Shown here: piece after piece, positions 12,400 to 24,359 of the stretch
How positions within the stretch are numbered: the first letter of the stretch is position 1
Layout of the letters: the number at the start of each line of letters is the position of its first letter
Origin: Euborellia annulipes
Taxonomy: Eukaryota > Arthropoda > Insecta > Dermaptera > Anisolabididae
NCBI GenBank assembly: GCA_023213315.1
Contig: JAKCPI010014979.1
Location: 1-64,000, forward strand
Length of the DNA stretch: 64,000 nt
Direction: 5' to 3'
Position numbers and translations under genes: made by a program
Notes under the pieces: generated by a model
What the model saw: only the letters and a program-made list of their open reading frames with translations
Databases searched by the model: none
What the model was told of the DNA's origin: nothing

Positions 12400-14110
12400 A
12401 AATAGACAAGTTTCAATATTTTTAGAAAAGTGTGTGAATTTATACAATTTTTTTTATTAAAATCATTTATAAGAAGATAAACTATCTAATTTATTATTAT
12501 TATTAAAAAAAAATTCCATATAGGGCCTATATTTAATTTTTAGATTGCTTTCCAAATAAAGTAAATTTTTTATGATAATTAAATAACCAACTTCATAAAA
12601 ATTTAGAACCAAATACTACTCAGTATTTTTTAATTTCGAAATCTCTTTGATGGGAGCTAATCTTGTGCAAGCGAATCGCATTTGGAATCAAAACTAATTA
12701 AGGGAATTCCAAATATTATTAAACATTTTAAAAATACATCCTATATTAGATTCAAAAGCTTGTGTGATATTTCCGCAAAAGTCATTAACTTTATCTAGTA
12801 CTAAAAATTTATATATTAATATATACCTATATTCATAAAATTAATAACAGCAGAAAAGCTGTTTTATTTTAATATTATTTTGATTAGACAGGTGACCTTC
12901 TAGAGTGAATTTCATTGCTGCAAATTTATATATACGAATGATATAAAAAATAATTGAAACCGCGAGATGAAGACAATGAAAGTGTGCAAGTGACGTTCGA
13001 GAACATTTTCATCATTCAACTTAATAATATATCAAGAGTGAAGAACCGGATCTAAACCTAATTTAACATCATAAACATAACTTTATTAAATATTCTAATC
13101 ATTTAGCTAGTACGAATAGATATTTATCAAAAAACTGTGTTGTTGCTTCTTTGAGGAAGCTAACTTTTCAAAATCAATTAAAAATTGAAATAAATATGAA
13201 AGGATAATGGTTGACTGGCGCAAGCAACTTTTAGGACAGGGGACGGCAACCCAAATGATCTTGCGGGCCTCTTTGAAATTGCATCCTAACTCCGCGAGAC
13301 GTATGATTTTTGCCTAAATGAAAATACACTGATGGTCTATTCATTTGAACAAGATATTAATATTCAATGAATACCTCAATTATAATTTTATATAATCGAA
13401 CTGAAAAATATGATTGACAAATAATTATGAAATGAAAAAGAAATTATGCTGAGAAACATTGATAGATGATACAATTTAATCTATTCTTGTCTTCTGTCTT
13501 TTTATTTCTACCCTAATTAGCCCACGGGATTATTATTATTATTATTATTTAGTCCCTTACACTGTAGTACAAGAGGTGGATACTCTAGTACTGTGCTATG
13601 GCCCAAGGAAGCGCAAGAATTTAGAGATAGTTTGAATGACTTTATGGACATGTTAATTCAAATGGTTTAAGCATAATTAAAATTGAGAAAGATTATTATT
13701 ATTAGATTATTAGGTTATTATTAAAAATCTATCTCTTTTTATTAGTTCTATTAATTTATTATGTATTAAGGTAATTTTAAGCAGTTTCTAAATAATAAAT
13801 TTCTAGTTTTATTCGAAAGTGAAATTAATTTATTGGACGAAAACAAAGGGAAGTTGAGAAAATTTTGAAAATTCTCACGATTCAAAGCGATGGGCCAAGT
13901 GTTCTTATTTTACTTTTTATTTAAACGGGGAGCAGCAAAAAATAAAAAACCTCAGATTTTTGGCATTGAGAGAGAGTCTCATCTTCAGTCTTTCAAAATT
14001 GTTACAAGTCACACATGTAAATTTATGTATCATATGTGCTGGCAAGCTGACTTAAAAGAGAATTAAATTTTTATTTATCAGGATTTATTTGAGACTGACG
14101 ACCAACAGCA
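12400..14110. other. AT-rich stretch without a supported gene
   Basis: CAGGGGACGGCAACCC at about 13238 resembles one terminus of a hAT element (CAGGGGTCGGCAACC class); no matching second end was found. A short (ATT)n tract lies near 13531-13549. Confidence 0.45.
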
Positions 14111-14114
14111 GTAA

Positions 14115-14152
14115 ACTGGATTCGGTTCGTTTATACAACCTTCATCAGGCAT
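14115..14152 (-). ncRNA. Degenerate hammerhead-like motif
   Basis: The minus strand reads CCTGATGAAGGTTGTATAAA, then CGAACCGAATCC. The perfect CTGATGA box is followed by a 4-bp stem II (GGTT/AACC). The GAAA box is changed to GAAT, so activity is doubtful. It resembles the Penelope-associated hammerheads elsewhere in the window. Confidence 0.45.
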
Positions 14153-14159
14153 GTAATTA

Positions 14160-15448
14160 ACATAAAACATAATTAATAAATAAGACCCTCAACTTTTTAA
14201 TGTTTGGATTTGTTTTAAATAGAGTATTATTAAGCATAAAACCAGGACCATACTAGGAGATTTGTTAGGAGGGACAAAATTTAATTTGCCGCCTCCTTCT
14301 TACTAATATTTAAAGAGCGAAAAAAAGTATTTTAACTTTTGTCAATTTTGAGACTTTTCCTGGATTTTCTTAGATATCTTCACTGATCTTACAAAAAGAG
14401 ACGTTTTAAATAAATTTTTTTCAGCAAAATTCCGGAGTTGGTCATATGGCTAATACGAGGGCCAAATAAAGTTTACTGAAAAAAATTATTATTTTATTAA
14501 ATTCTTATCTGGCATCTTCATTAGCCATACTTCGACTAGTAACCCCGTGCTACTTCACTGCTAAATAAGTATTAATGATCCCCCGTATTTAATTTTCGAT
14601 AATCTCTATAGCGCAAGTAATGAAAAATTTAAAATGGAATTCTCATTATAGAACCAACTTAAAACATTTTATACTTTATTTTTTCAAAAAGTTAACCTCT
14701 GTGTCTTGAGAATTTTTTTTTTCTCCACTTTGTAGCTTTTTCACAAGATCTAAGATGATGCTCTTCTCCTCTCCTGGCTTTCGTCGTTTAATATAAAATA
14801 AAGCATCCTCTTTTTCGGAGTTGTTCGTAAATAAACGGTCTTTCGGTTGGATGCATTTCATCGGCACCACTCAATGCCCTCAGGGAAACAAACATTCAGA
14901 CGTTGTTGGCCGGAGGGATATTTTTCTAAAATATATTACCAGTTGGGAGGAAGATAAGATAGCCTTGAAGTGCAAGTGTGCACTCTTACTATTACAGGCG
15001 AGCCTCTTGAAATGCCGAAATTTATCCATCTGTCAAGATAATTTACTCAACTATGATTAAGTAAAGAATGTTAGATAGTAGAATATTTTCACTTGTTTTT
15101 CTTTCTCATCTAAAAATAGAAATAAAGTAAATATTTTTAATAATAACTAGAACAGGTGTTGAATAAAATTCTTGACAAACAAAATGAGTTCGAGTAAATC
15201 TTCGGTTTTACGATTTGATAAGCAAATTACGAACATATTTTATTTTTTCATTGACTATAAAAAAAAGAAGACATTTCGAAAAGACACATCTGGGCTCGAA
15301 CAAAAAAACTTAGAAAATTGCTTTCTAAATATTTCATTAAATGTTACTTGAAATTCAAAAAAAAAAAAAAAATACAACAAATGAGAAAAAATTTTTGGAA
15401 AGAGTTTGGGATGATAAATTTTTCATCTAATGGTTGGTTTTCATGAGA
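14160..15448. other. AT-rich stretch without a supported gene
   Basis: Opposed short open frames overlap at 14676-15060. The minus-strand one is Lys/Glu-rich (RRKPGEEKSIILDLVKKLQ) and starts from GTG directly after a stop, with no recognised domain. It could be a small exon or chance. Confidence 0.4.
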
Positions 15449-15456
15449 ATTCCCAA

Positions 15457-15658
15457 CAAGGGCGGATCCAGAGGTGTTTCTCGGGGGGGGTAATCTGGTG
15501 TGACAAGTCGCACAGCACACAATTTTTTCTTAATTTCGGTAATTTAAAAGCGCATTCTATACTTGTTTGCCAGAATATAAATACAAATCAAATTTTTAAG
15601 TAATAATTTTTAAAATTTTACATTAAAAATAAATTCCCCCCCCTTGTACCCGCCCTTG
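15457..15658. mobile_element. hAT-type MITE 2 carrying a double-hairpin segment
   Basis: Ends CAAGGGCGGATCC and GGTACCCGCCCTTG-like (TGTACCCGCCCTTG), with 8-bp TSD ATTCCCAA/ATTCCTAA (15449-15456, 15659-15666). Inside, next to a G run, is TAATCTGGTGTGACAAGTCG, then CACAGCACACAATTTTTTCT, which is half of the double-hairpin right palindrome. A related copy at 54.66 kb has the same content in the opposite orientation. Confidence 0.85.
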
Positions 15659-15666
15659 ATTCCTAA

Positions 15667-16360
15667 TTATTATCAAAAAACAATAATTTAAGTGATGATG
15701 CTGGATATTGATAGAAGAATGCTTGAAGTAATAAATAAAAATTTAATTTATTAACAATCAGAACAAAACTCTCCATTTGACGTCTTTTTATTTGGCAAAT
15801 ATTTCGAAGTATAGATAAATAAAGTGCATTATCTTCACAGCCGTGAGGATAGTGAATTTTGGCTTTGTTCAAATTTTGGCCATCTTCACTATCCTAGGAC
15901 ACTTACAATAATGCAAAAATTTTGGACAAAGCCTAAGTTCAGCTCTGAAGATATACAAATAATTAATATTTTCTATGAGTATATTTTTTGCTGATTGAAT
16001 ATTCAAAGGTTCGACCCCAGGGGGCTATATGGCCACTAGATCCACCAGTAAAAATTTCTGTATATCCCAGTAAATATAAACAATCCCTGAGCTCGTTTTA
16101 TTTTATTTTTAAAGTCTTAAGAAGAAGCTCAAGAAAGGACATTAATTATATTATTATAATAAGAAAGGGGTGTGTGTGGAGGCCAGTTATTATTATTATT
16201 ATTATAATAGATAGTTTCCCGATTTTAGTAGGGATATTTTAATTGATAATAAACGAGTTATAGTTATAAACTATGTCTGAAGATGGATCTGTATGAAAAA
16301 AGATATCGACTATTGATTCTAATTATTTAAAACTACAGTATTATTCTTCTATATTTATAT
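15667..16360. other. AT-rich stretch without a gene
   Basis: No gene. (ATT)n at 16186-16208. GACCCCAGGGGGCTATATGG near 16014 may be a decayed transposon end. Confidence 0.45.
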
Positions 16361-16361
16361 T

Positions 16362-16497
16362 TACCTAAGACTAATAAATGGTCTACTTACAGGACATGGT
16401 CCTTTAAAATATCATTTAATTAAGATGGCCAGAGCTGAGGTTGATATATGTCGCCTCTGAAATCTAACAAAAGAAACGGAGGAACACATCACTTGCT
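16362..16497 (+). pseudogene. LINE C-terminal remnant (jockey/I-like)
   Basis: The plus-strand frame containing 16380 reads LINGLLTGHGPLKYHL, then KMARAEVDICRL, a TGA stop, then NLTKETEEHITC. The LLTGHGP...H...D.C..C....E...H...C layout is the zinc-knuckle-like C-terminal region of many non-LTR retrotransposon polyproteins. A TGA stands where the second cysteine is expected and a stop follows, so it is a short dead remnant. No flanking reverse transcriptase or poly-A was identified. Confidence 0.6.
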
Positions 16498-16699
16498 AAT
16501 CCGTCAAAGGCAAATTTTCCTAAGGGGTGAAAGTAAAGCCGAAGAAATATCAAAAGCCTCTTCAGAGAATATAGCCCTAGTAAAAGGGACAGGATTATTC
16601 TAAGTACAGCAAGGGAAAGAACAAAAGATAGTGGTTCGAAATGCCTCAGGTTCAAACATACTATACCAATATTTATATTTGTATTTATAATATAAAAAA

Positions 16700-16860
16700 T
16701 GTGATAGGAGAGGAAGTCAGCAAGTACTCGAAAGCATTCTAAGAAGAAGCATTCAATAGAAATCAAGTCAATTAAGTAAGGTAGCTTCTGAAAAAATTCT
16801 TATATTGGGAGTTTTATTTGATAGATGCTACGCTACTTGCTGACTTCCTCTTCTGTCACA
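16700..16860. repeat. 26-bp inverted repeat, 108-bp spacer
   Basis: TGTGATAGGAGAGGAAGTCA, then GCAAGTA (16700-16726) faces TACTTGCTGACTTCCTCTTC, then TGTCACA (16834-16860). It could be TIRs of a small element or a fold-back; no second copy seen. Confidence 0.6.
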
Positions 16861-16864
16861 TTTT

Positions 16865-17725
16865 CTAATCTCTTCGTTGTTATTTTATTATTATAAGAGT
16901 TCACGTTACTGATAAAAATTAATCAATAAATAGAATTTTTTTTAAATAGTCCTCTTTTTTTAAATAAAATTTTTATTTAACATAACTAGTTAAGTCCGAA
17001 TCGAGGTATATATTTTTTTTTTAAAAATCTTTTCCCATCCCACACCAATACACAGTCTTTTCGGCATCTTAGGATATAAGCTTTGTACGATAACGTTATT
17101 ATGAGGGGGGGGGGGGGGATATATATATATATTGGTGCCCAGGCGTATTTTTATTGAATACTAATATCTTATTTAAATTAATTATTATATAGATCTCGAA
17201 AAATATTTAACTAAAATTTTATTTATTCTCATTTTATGAAAACTGTTCTTTTTTTTAAATTCATTTAAAGTTTGTTAAACAAAAAATTTTCATAGGGCAA
17301 TATTTTATTTTATCTAGATATGCGATATATCAATTCAAACTTTCACGGCAAATATTTACTATCATTTTTAGCATACACCTAGGGTAGATATACGTATAAC
17401 AAAAACACGAAACTCTTGTTTTTTTATCTCTGTTTAGGCCTATATATTTAGTTTTTATTTTTTAAAGCTCGGCCAGCGATCGAATTTTAATTCGTATTTT
17501 TGCAACGAGATGCTATCTGACCAGAGCTTATCATTGTTATTATTACCAAAATATTTAATATTACCTGATTCTATGATGAATCAAATTAAAATTCCAAAAA
17601 TAAACCAAAAGATAATTTTTTTTTTTAATTTTATTTACTCGTTTACCTTTGAAGATTAATTGAAATCAACTTTCAATTTTATTAAAAAAAAACCTCTGGT
17701 GTGTCTGGTGTGACAACACACAATG
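16865..17725. other. AT-rich stretch; SINE-tail-like text and poly-G
   Basis: GTCTTTTCGGCATCTTAGGA (about 17056-17075) matches in reverse the GCCGAAAAAGAC tail of SINEs here. A G run at 17104-17119 is followed by (AT)n. A fragment of the double-hairpin right end (TCTGGTGTGACAACACACAA) lies at 17704-17723, abutting the next MITE. Confidence 0.45.
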
Positions 17726-17727
17726 TA

Positions 17728-17937
17728 CAGTGAGGGACAATATTAAGTCCCAACAATGCGTTTTCTACTTGTGATTATTTCATTGTTTTTAAAAAAATAT
17801 TATATATTTTTTAATGGAAACTTTCATGGTTCAAACCTAGAAAATTTCCAATAAAGATTTTCATTTTCTTTTATAAAAACTATGAAATAATCACACGGAG
17901 AAAACGCATGGGTGGGACTTAATATTGTCCCTCACTG
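17728..17937. mobile_element. Tc1/mariner-type MITE
   Basis: Near-perfect TIRs CAGTGAGGGACAATATTAAG and CTTAATATTGTCCCTCACTG are flanked by TA at 17726-17727 and 17938-17939. AATGCGTTTTCT/GAGAAAACGCAT and AATAATCAC-type inner repeats extend the fold. It is 210 bp and non-coding. Confidence 0.9.
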
Positions 17938-18104
17938 TACTGTGCATACTGTGAAAACTTAGGATAGATATCTTAGAATATCCCCAAATAACTTGTAAAA
18001 CTTTCATTAACTTCGGAATACTTTTAAGGTAAAAAGTGGATATCGACACAACTATTCGTTTTTCGGATATTTTTTACATTTCGAGAAAATTTGTTTAACT
18101 TTAA

Positions 18105-18788
18105 CCAACCCTATCTCGGTTAGTATTTGGTCTATGAAGTCGTTTTATGTACTAAATCTTAAAAAAATCTAATGCTCTACAACTTTGTATTGTGCTATGG
18201 TTCCCAAAATTTGATTAGTTTACGAGAAAAAACTCAAAATTTTGGAGGTTTTTGCCTCCCCCTCTCCCCCCGCAGGATCCTCACGTTCGATAACCTAGGA
18301 TAGACATCCTGGCAATAAGTCTGTATTCTTATTTTCCACTTATTTTTCAGAAAGAGCATTAAATCAAATCGAAAAGCTATTTAGTAAATATCATTAAACC
18401 AGCGGCGTAACCAGCCTTTGAGGACGGAGGGGGCGAAGCTCAACTAGGGCGCCATTTTTTAAGTTGTAATATAATTTAAAAGAAAACTATCAATTTTTTG
18501 GACAATCTATGGAAAGAATATGATAAAATCACCGTTCCTGGGCTAAATCTTAGATGCCCTGAGGCGCCTGTGTCGGTATCGAGGGGCGCCAAATGCTTGC
18601 CTCGCCTGGGGCGGAGGGGGCAAGCGCCCCCCTTCGCCCCCACCTAGTTACGCTACTGCATTAAACCTATCTCGGTTTATATTGGGTCTACAAATTAGTT
18701 TTATATATCATATTTTAGTAAATATAATATTCTACAACTTTATTTAATACTATGGTGGACATAATATGCTTAGTTTACGAGATATAAC
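18105..18788. repeat. Diverged direct repeat, interrupted by a MITE
   Basis: Two similar segments, 18105-18232 and 18662-18788, share CCTATCTCGGTT, GGTCTA, TCTACAACTTT, CTATGGT and TAGTTTACGAGA in the same order. Removing the 259-bp hAT MITE between them leaves a period of about 0.3 kb, so this is an old tandem or internally repeated element. Sequence to about 18.95 kb may belong to it. Confidence 0.6.
18400..18658. mobile_element. hAT-type MITE 3
   Basis: Ends CAGCGGCGTAACCAG and CTAGTTACGCTACTG with a perfect 8-bp TSD CATTAAAC (18392-18399 and 18659-18666). GC-rich ends enclose GGGGGCAAGCGCCCCCC. No coding. Confidence 0.9.
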
Positions 18789-18982
18789 CAAAAAGTGAAA
18801 AAAGACCAAAATTCTTGAGGTCTAACTTTGAAAATCGCATTTTTTCCAAATTTTAACCTCGATGAGACACGGGTTATCGTTATCCAATTTAGCTATAACT
18901 TTGACATTATCATTTTCTAGTCAAAAAAACAACTTTTAGGAGGTTCGGTCGAAAGAAATTAAAAAAATCTTTTTTTTGCGGC

Positions 18983-19079
18983 CATCAAATCCATCAAAAT
19001 CTCGACATCGGATTTTTGACATGACTTTCTTTCTAGCCTACATAGATATACACATACTGAATATAAGTAAGAGAAAGTA
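18983..19079 (-). mobile_element. Double-hairpin element, left-end fragment
   Basis: ATCCATCAAAATCTCGACAT, then CGGATTTTTGACATGA, followed by CTTTCTTTCTAGCC, an AT loop and AAGTAAGAGAAAGT, match the first 95 bp of the family in reverse. Confidence 0.8.
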
Positions 19080-20230
19080 GTAAATAAATAAATAATTATC
19101 AGAAAAAAAATTATTTTCTAAGTGATTCATTTTGTCAAAAAAAAACGATTTCTCTCTTCGAGTCTTGATGCATTCAATCATTTCGGTTTTATACGTGATG
19201 TGCATTCAAAAAAAAAAAAAAAAGCATGCGATTTCAAAATGACTCGAGGGAGTTATGTCTTCCTTCATTTCTTATCCCACGATTTCATCAAGCCAGGGAG
19301 AGAGAAATAGAAAAAAAAAAAACCAATCGGATAAAAAATTATATTTTATATCATTTGATTAAATTTACGATGGATATCTACTTCATAAATTGAAGTCTTG
19401 GGAGCATGGCTTTACCATGAAATTGCTAAACCAATAGATTATAGTATATAATAAATCTCTCGTTGCCCGAGGCCAATCCCCTTCATTAAAAGCCAATAAG
19501 TTTTGTTTATTATTTAATAATACTTGGATTTATATTTAGAAATTATCTCCAGGTTCCATTAAGCTTACAATTCACTGACAGTAATAGAATATTTGTCTTC
19601 TCGAACAAATATTTTTTTACAAACATACTTTTAATTTGTTTATTCATAGGCATATTATAATCGTAAATAATATATTATATGTAGATATTTAAGGACATTT
19701 TTTAAAATATAATCCTAATTTAATGCATTATTTATTTAAAAATTCTTAAACAGACCTTGGGACGAATGCCGGCAGAGGAACAAATATTTAACGTTGTTTT
19801 TTTTTTAATTAGTTGATATTGCGTTGAATATTGTACACTGTTAAAAATTTTCAAGAAAACTTCCTATACAAGTATAGGAACTCTGTTTCATAAACTGTTC
19901 ATGAATATATATGAGAAAGTTCAATTTGTTGCCAACCTAACAAATTTCTTGTATATTTTAAAATTAATTATTTTGGTAAAAATTGTTAATTAATTTTAAT
20001 TTTAATTTTATAGCTATTTAGTTGAATTACTTTATAAAAATTATTTAATTAGTATGAAATAACTTCATAAATATTTAAATAGTTTAGAGCGCGAATTTCA
20101 AACCAGAATTTAATAAATTTAGATGTGTGAAATAAATTTTAAAAGAATAATTTCAAGTTTCCTTAAAATAATTATAAAATAATATTAATAAAAATTCCTT
20201 GAGGTAGTCAAGTTATTTGAGAACGTTTAG
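19080..20230. other. AT-rich stretch without a gene
   Basis: No protein family, RNA gene or transposon end recognised. Poly-A lies at 19209-19223. Confidence 0.5.
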
Positions 20231-20232
20231 AC

Positions 20233-20330
20233 CAGTGATTCTCAACTTGTCGCGGTACACTTGTAACGATTTCAAAATTTGGCGGCACACAAAGAAAAAG
20301 ATAAGTTTAAAAGTTGGTAATTTGTTCATA
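20233..20330 (+). mobile_element. Possible hAT (Charlie-like) terminus
   Basis: CAGTGATTCTCAACTTGTCG, then CGGTACACTTGTAACG resembles the common CAGTGGTTCTCAACCTG terminus of hAT/Charlie elements, and TTTGGCGGCACAC fits their subterminal text. No second end with a TSD was found. Confidence 0.35.
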
Positions 20331-20479
20331 AACTTTTATATTAATTTTATTTCATATCCTGGGTATATTAACATTAAATCACCGATGTATATGAAAAATG
20401 AGTGAAAATTCATATTTTTCTTTACAGTGTATAAATAAATGTAATGACCATAGGTCCTGAAGAAGGTTGTGAACCATTA

Positions 20480-22250
20480 ATAAACCTTGGTAAAGCTAAA
20501 ATTACATAAATATAACATCCCCCCCTCCCACGACCACTTTTCCTCCTGTTTCAAACTACTTATATAGATTAAAATTGTTTAATTTATTAAGGAAATGGGA
20601 GCATTTAAGATATTCACATTTAATTGAATTGATTAGTGAAATTGGTTCCGACTTCGCTTTTAAAACAATGTTAAACGAAGCAAACAACTTTATAGAATAA
20701 CACTAAAAGGGGTTCGTTGAATGCAAAAGGGGCATTAAATCTCTTCAAGGGAAAGGGTTAAAGCAAGTGATGCATTTCAAGGGGAATGAACGGAATTTTG
20801 TATTTACAAACAAATGAGTTTCATGAGAGGATCCTCTATCATAAAAACTATTTTAATTGAAATTTATCTTGATGATTTTATTTGCATATGTTACCCATAT
20901 GAATGACGTTAGACAGATTATATAATCAGGCACTTGAGCTTTTTGCTAATTTACTGATTTGATAAAATTTTTACAAATAAATAAAGAATTAAACCTAGTT
21001 ACTTTGAAAACTGAACATTGCTCCTCGACTATACATTCCAGATCCCCTCTAGGGATGGAAAAGCACTCGAAAAGTCGATTTTCGATTTTGGAATCGATTT
21101 GATATTCTCGGAAACGATTAAAGTGCGCGTCTCGAAAAACCGTTAAAACACGATTGACTCGAGGTGGCAAGAGATGGCGTTAGTGTTCCCCATAGGAATA
21201 TAAGGGACTTATTCCATTTCATTCTAGAGCTTCCAGGTAATTAATTAAGGGTAGAAAATTAATTATTCTTTAACACAATGATTACTAATTTAATTATCTA
21301 CAACTTATAGAGCTTTTTTTAATATCTTTTATTTAATGCGATTAATCTAAAAAAAATTTTATTTTTTTGAAAATCAAAAAAAGCGCTTCTATAAGTTGTA
21401 GATATTTTAAATAGCTTTAATTTTAAAAAAATTTGAGGTCGATAGCTTCAAAATTGTGGCCGCTGGAATCTCCCAAAATTAGCACCCCGAGACGCGCACC
21501 TTAAAGAATATTTTTTATTTCTGAAGATATTGAAAGTTCCATAAAATAAACTACGTATTTTTATTAATGGCATCAAGGGACTACAAACTTTTATTTCAGG
21601 GAAACTTTGATTAAAGGATATTTTTTCCTTGAATGGGATAATAATGATAGAGTATAGTCGATGTGTTGGCCACATCAGTTTATTTTTGAGGTGAATAATT
21701 TTATCTGGAGAGGCCTTTCTATATGATGATTAGTCTTAATTAATTAATCTGGATACGCAGTCCAATTCCAAGAGAGTTTTCATTCAAATTAATGGAAAAA
21801 TTATGATAATTTGATGGATATTAATTAAATATAGTCATCCTCTAAAGAGGTCGTGATTTATTTAAATTATGACAAGGAAATTAAATTCATTTTTTTTTTT
21901 TTTTTTGAATTTCTGACCTCTCCCCGAGTCAAGGATTTTTTTTTATCCCAAATGCGCCATTAAAGAGGATAAAAAAACGTCTTTTCATCTCCTTTTCTCG
22001 AGAGGCTTATTCGGATTTCCTTTAATCGTATAAATCACTTAAAGGGTTTCTAATAAAATTATTTTTGCCATAAATATTCAGCATATGTTATAAATGTTCC
22101 TATTTACGCCCTAATCTGACAATCGCTCTCTATATATTTCTTAGACTAACATAATGATTAGGTGTAGGTAATTTAGTCGGTAACCTTGACAGTGGAATGA
22201 TTACTCACCGAGATTGTAGGTTGAAGAAAACTGGCCAAGGCTGAATCACG
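20480..22250. other. AT-rich stretch; one possible hAT remnant
   Basis: No gene. CTAGGGATGGAAAAGCACTC (from 21051), followed by GATTTTCGATTTTGGAATCG, looks like a decayed hAT end with palindromic interior. AAGCGCTTCTATAAGTTGTA (21381-21400) is partly complementary to CTACAACTTATAGAGC (21299-21314), a small hairpin. Confidence 0.4.
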
Positions 22251-22585
22251 GAGGGGTGGCCGTCTAATGGTTAGCCCGGCACTGTGGAAAAGGAAAAAAG
22301 AAGCCTACAGTAAATTGAAAACATTTATCCGGGCGTAATCAGAATTTGCATAGATTGAGAGCGCAAAAATGTCTTTATTTTAAAGACTTATTTAATTTCA
22401 TTAGATATCCTCATTAATCATAAATCATTAAATTTATTTTGAAACTTTGTTTTTATTTACTTTTGAAAAACTATGAAAATTTTGAAAAACAACTTTCAAC
22501 TTTTTTTAAACTTCTTTTGAAGATTTACTTTTCCAATTTTTTAATTTTTTTTTTTTTTTTTAATGAAAAATTAGGGACGGGTTTA

Positions 22586-22730
22586 TATAAATGGCTTCAA
22601 ATGCCGAAAAAGACCTTTAATAAATTTAAAAAATGTTTATTAATTATATTTTTTAAAGTTTTTTCGGCATCTTAGGAGTCCCCACATATTACGTAATGCG
22701 TTAGGGGGGGGGGGGGGGGGGGGGGGAGGG
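22586..22730. repeat. SINE-tail-like segments and poly-G
   Basis: ATGGCTTCAAATGCCGAAAA, then AGACC (about 22590-22614) and its rough inverse TTTTTTCGGCATCTTAGGAG (22659-22678) carry the tail shared by SINEs in this window. A long G run follows (about 22704-22726). CACATATTACGTAATGCGTT precedes the G run. Confidence 0.5.
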
Positions 22731-23039
22731 GTCGGCCCAAAACCGTTACTAATTGTGACATGGGGGACCCAGGGGTGTCTCTAAGCGGGACATCAAAATT
22801 TAGCTACAAAAAAAAGCTAAAATGATATGAATTTTGTTTAAAAATTTTAAGAAAAAGTTTAAAACAAGTTTCGGTTTCGGGAGGGGGGTAGTTCTATGTT
22901 GTGACATAATATTTGTAGGGGGGTTTCTTCGTATGTGAGGATGGGATTAGAATATCTATCGTCAAAAAAGGCTTTAATTAATATGTTGACGAGCCCTTAG
23001 GCTTTAAACGACACTTCCCTTTATTAATTAAATACGAAA

Positions 23040-23482
23040 TATATTGGGGTCTATGCACATTTATTTAAATCGTTTGATATTCAAATGATTTAAATATTTA
23101 AATTCATCGGACTGCTTGGAATCCGAAGTCGTTCCCCTTGGCTTTTAGGTTATCAATATAAACATTTGTCAAAAGCTCTAACATCTCGGCCAGGGCCGGA
23201 TCTAGGGGGGCAGTGGGTGCATGTGGCAGATATCAGGGGGCGGTAATTAAAGAAAGATTTACTAAAAAAAGGTAAAATGATATAAATTTCGTATAAAAAA
23301 TTTTTAAGGGGCGGCAAATTAAATTTTGCCCCCCCCACCCTTAAAAATCTCGTAGCTCCGGCCCTGATCTCGGCCGATACAATTTAAATAAATTTTTGTT
23401 GCATGGGACGGGATGCGAACCCACGACCCTTGGTATAAATGGCCAGCATACTGACCACTACACCAAGGCCCTGAGATCATTT
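23040..23482 (-). mobile_element. tRNA-derived SINE, interrupted by a hAT MITE
   Basis: The minus-strand head reads GGGCCTTGGTGTAGTGGTCA (A box), then TATACCAAGGGTCGTGGGTT and CGCATCCC (B box). The body runs through AACAAAAATTTATTTAAATT to the hAT MITE at 23191-23366, then on to AAGCCAAGGGGAACGACTTC and GCAGTCCGATGAATTTAAAT. Related heads lie at 36.1 and 60.5 kb and a related body at 51.8 kb. Too decayed in stems to be a functional tRNA. Confidence 0.7.
23191..23366. mobile_element. hAT-type MITE 4
   Basis: Ends CAGGGCCGGATCTAG and GTAGCTCCGGCCCTG, with a perfect 8-bp TSD ATCTCGGC (23183-23190, 23367-23374). G-rich and C-rich subterminal tracts. Inserted in the SINE body, so it is younger than that SINE. 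Confidence 0.9.
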
Positions 23483-23484
23483 AA

Positions 23485-24355
23485 ATTTAATAAAAAATTA
23501 AAAATAAAATAAATAAATCAAAAGATCTGTGTGCGTTCAATCACACCATTTTATTAAAAATTATTATATTTCATTTTTTTAAATTTTCTCAAAAATTGCC
23601 AATATATATTATTATACACTATTTTAGTTTTGATTAAATTCCAAAGACCTTGACCTTCTTTACAGATATTAAAGATGCCCATTTTATATACGCTTACTTT
23701 CTCATACCCTTATTCATAAAATTGGTAGCAACTTTTTTAGGAGACTTTTTTGCCTCTCTAGTAAGAGGTTAAAGGGAGGGGGGGTAAAAAATGTATGTAA
23801 TCCCTTATTTTATTTAATACATAAACGAGTAATAAATTATTTAAGTTAGTTTTTTTTTTTAATAATAAACCATTTTTATTAATCAGAATGATATAAAATC
23901 TTTTGATATAAAACGCAATGGCCTATATTTTATTTCGGATCAACTTTTAACATTATCAGTTTTAACTTTTATCATTTATGGCCCGAATATTGATATTTGT
24001 TTTATATCAAAGTAATCAACTTCAACTTCATTGTTATTTTGCTCACAAATAGTAAAAAAAAAAATTTATATTATTGAAAAGGCAACTCTAAAATGGAGAT
24101 TTTATTAGTTTATACTAAAATAAATGAATTTTATTATAAAAGAGAATCTAATATTTTTTGTTATTATTATTACTATTTTGTTGAAGTAATTTCATTTTCA
24201 TTTATTTTATTGATCTTTTTATTTCCTTCGAAATTCAAGATAAGGCCGTGCCTATTTGATGATCGCGAATTTACTAACGATGGAGGGAAAGGAAAAAGAA
24301 TAAAGAAAAGATCAAATAAAAAATCCATTTTTTTTTTAATTTTTTTTATATTTGT
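23485..24355. other. AT-rich stretch without a gene
   Basis: Nothing recognised beyond poly-T/A tracts and a short G run near 23777-23785. Confidence 0.5.
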
Positions 24356-24359
24356 ATTT

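Noticed and set aside
14676..15060. Opposed frames of 64 and 79 codons
   Set aside because: Both lack a known domain; the minus one starts at GTG after a stop. Possible exon but unsupported.
20454..20475. CTGAAGAAGGTTGTGAACC as a hammerhead or as the right end of a hAT element
   Set aside because: The GAAA box is absent (ATTA) and no TSD pairs with 20233, so neither reading is supported.
22254..22300. tRNA-like A box (GGTGGCCGTCTAATGGTTAG)
   Set aside because: No B box or stems follow at the right distance.
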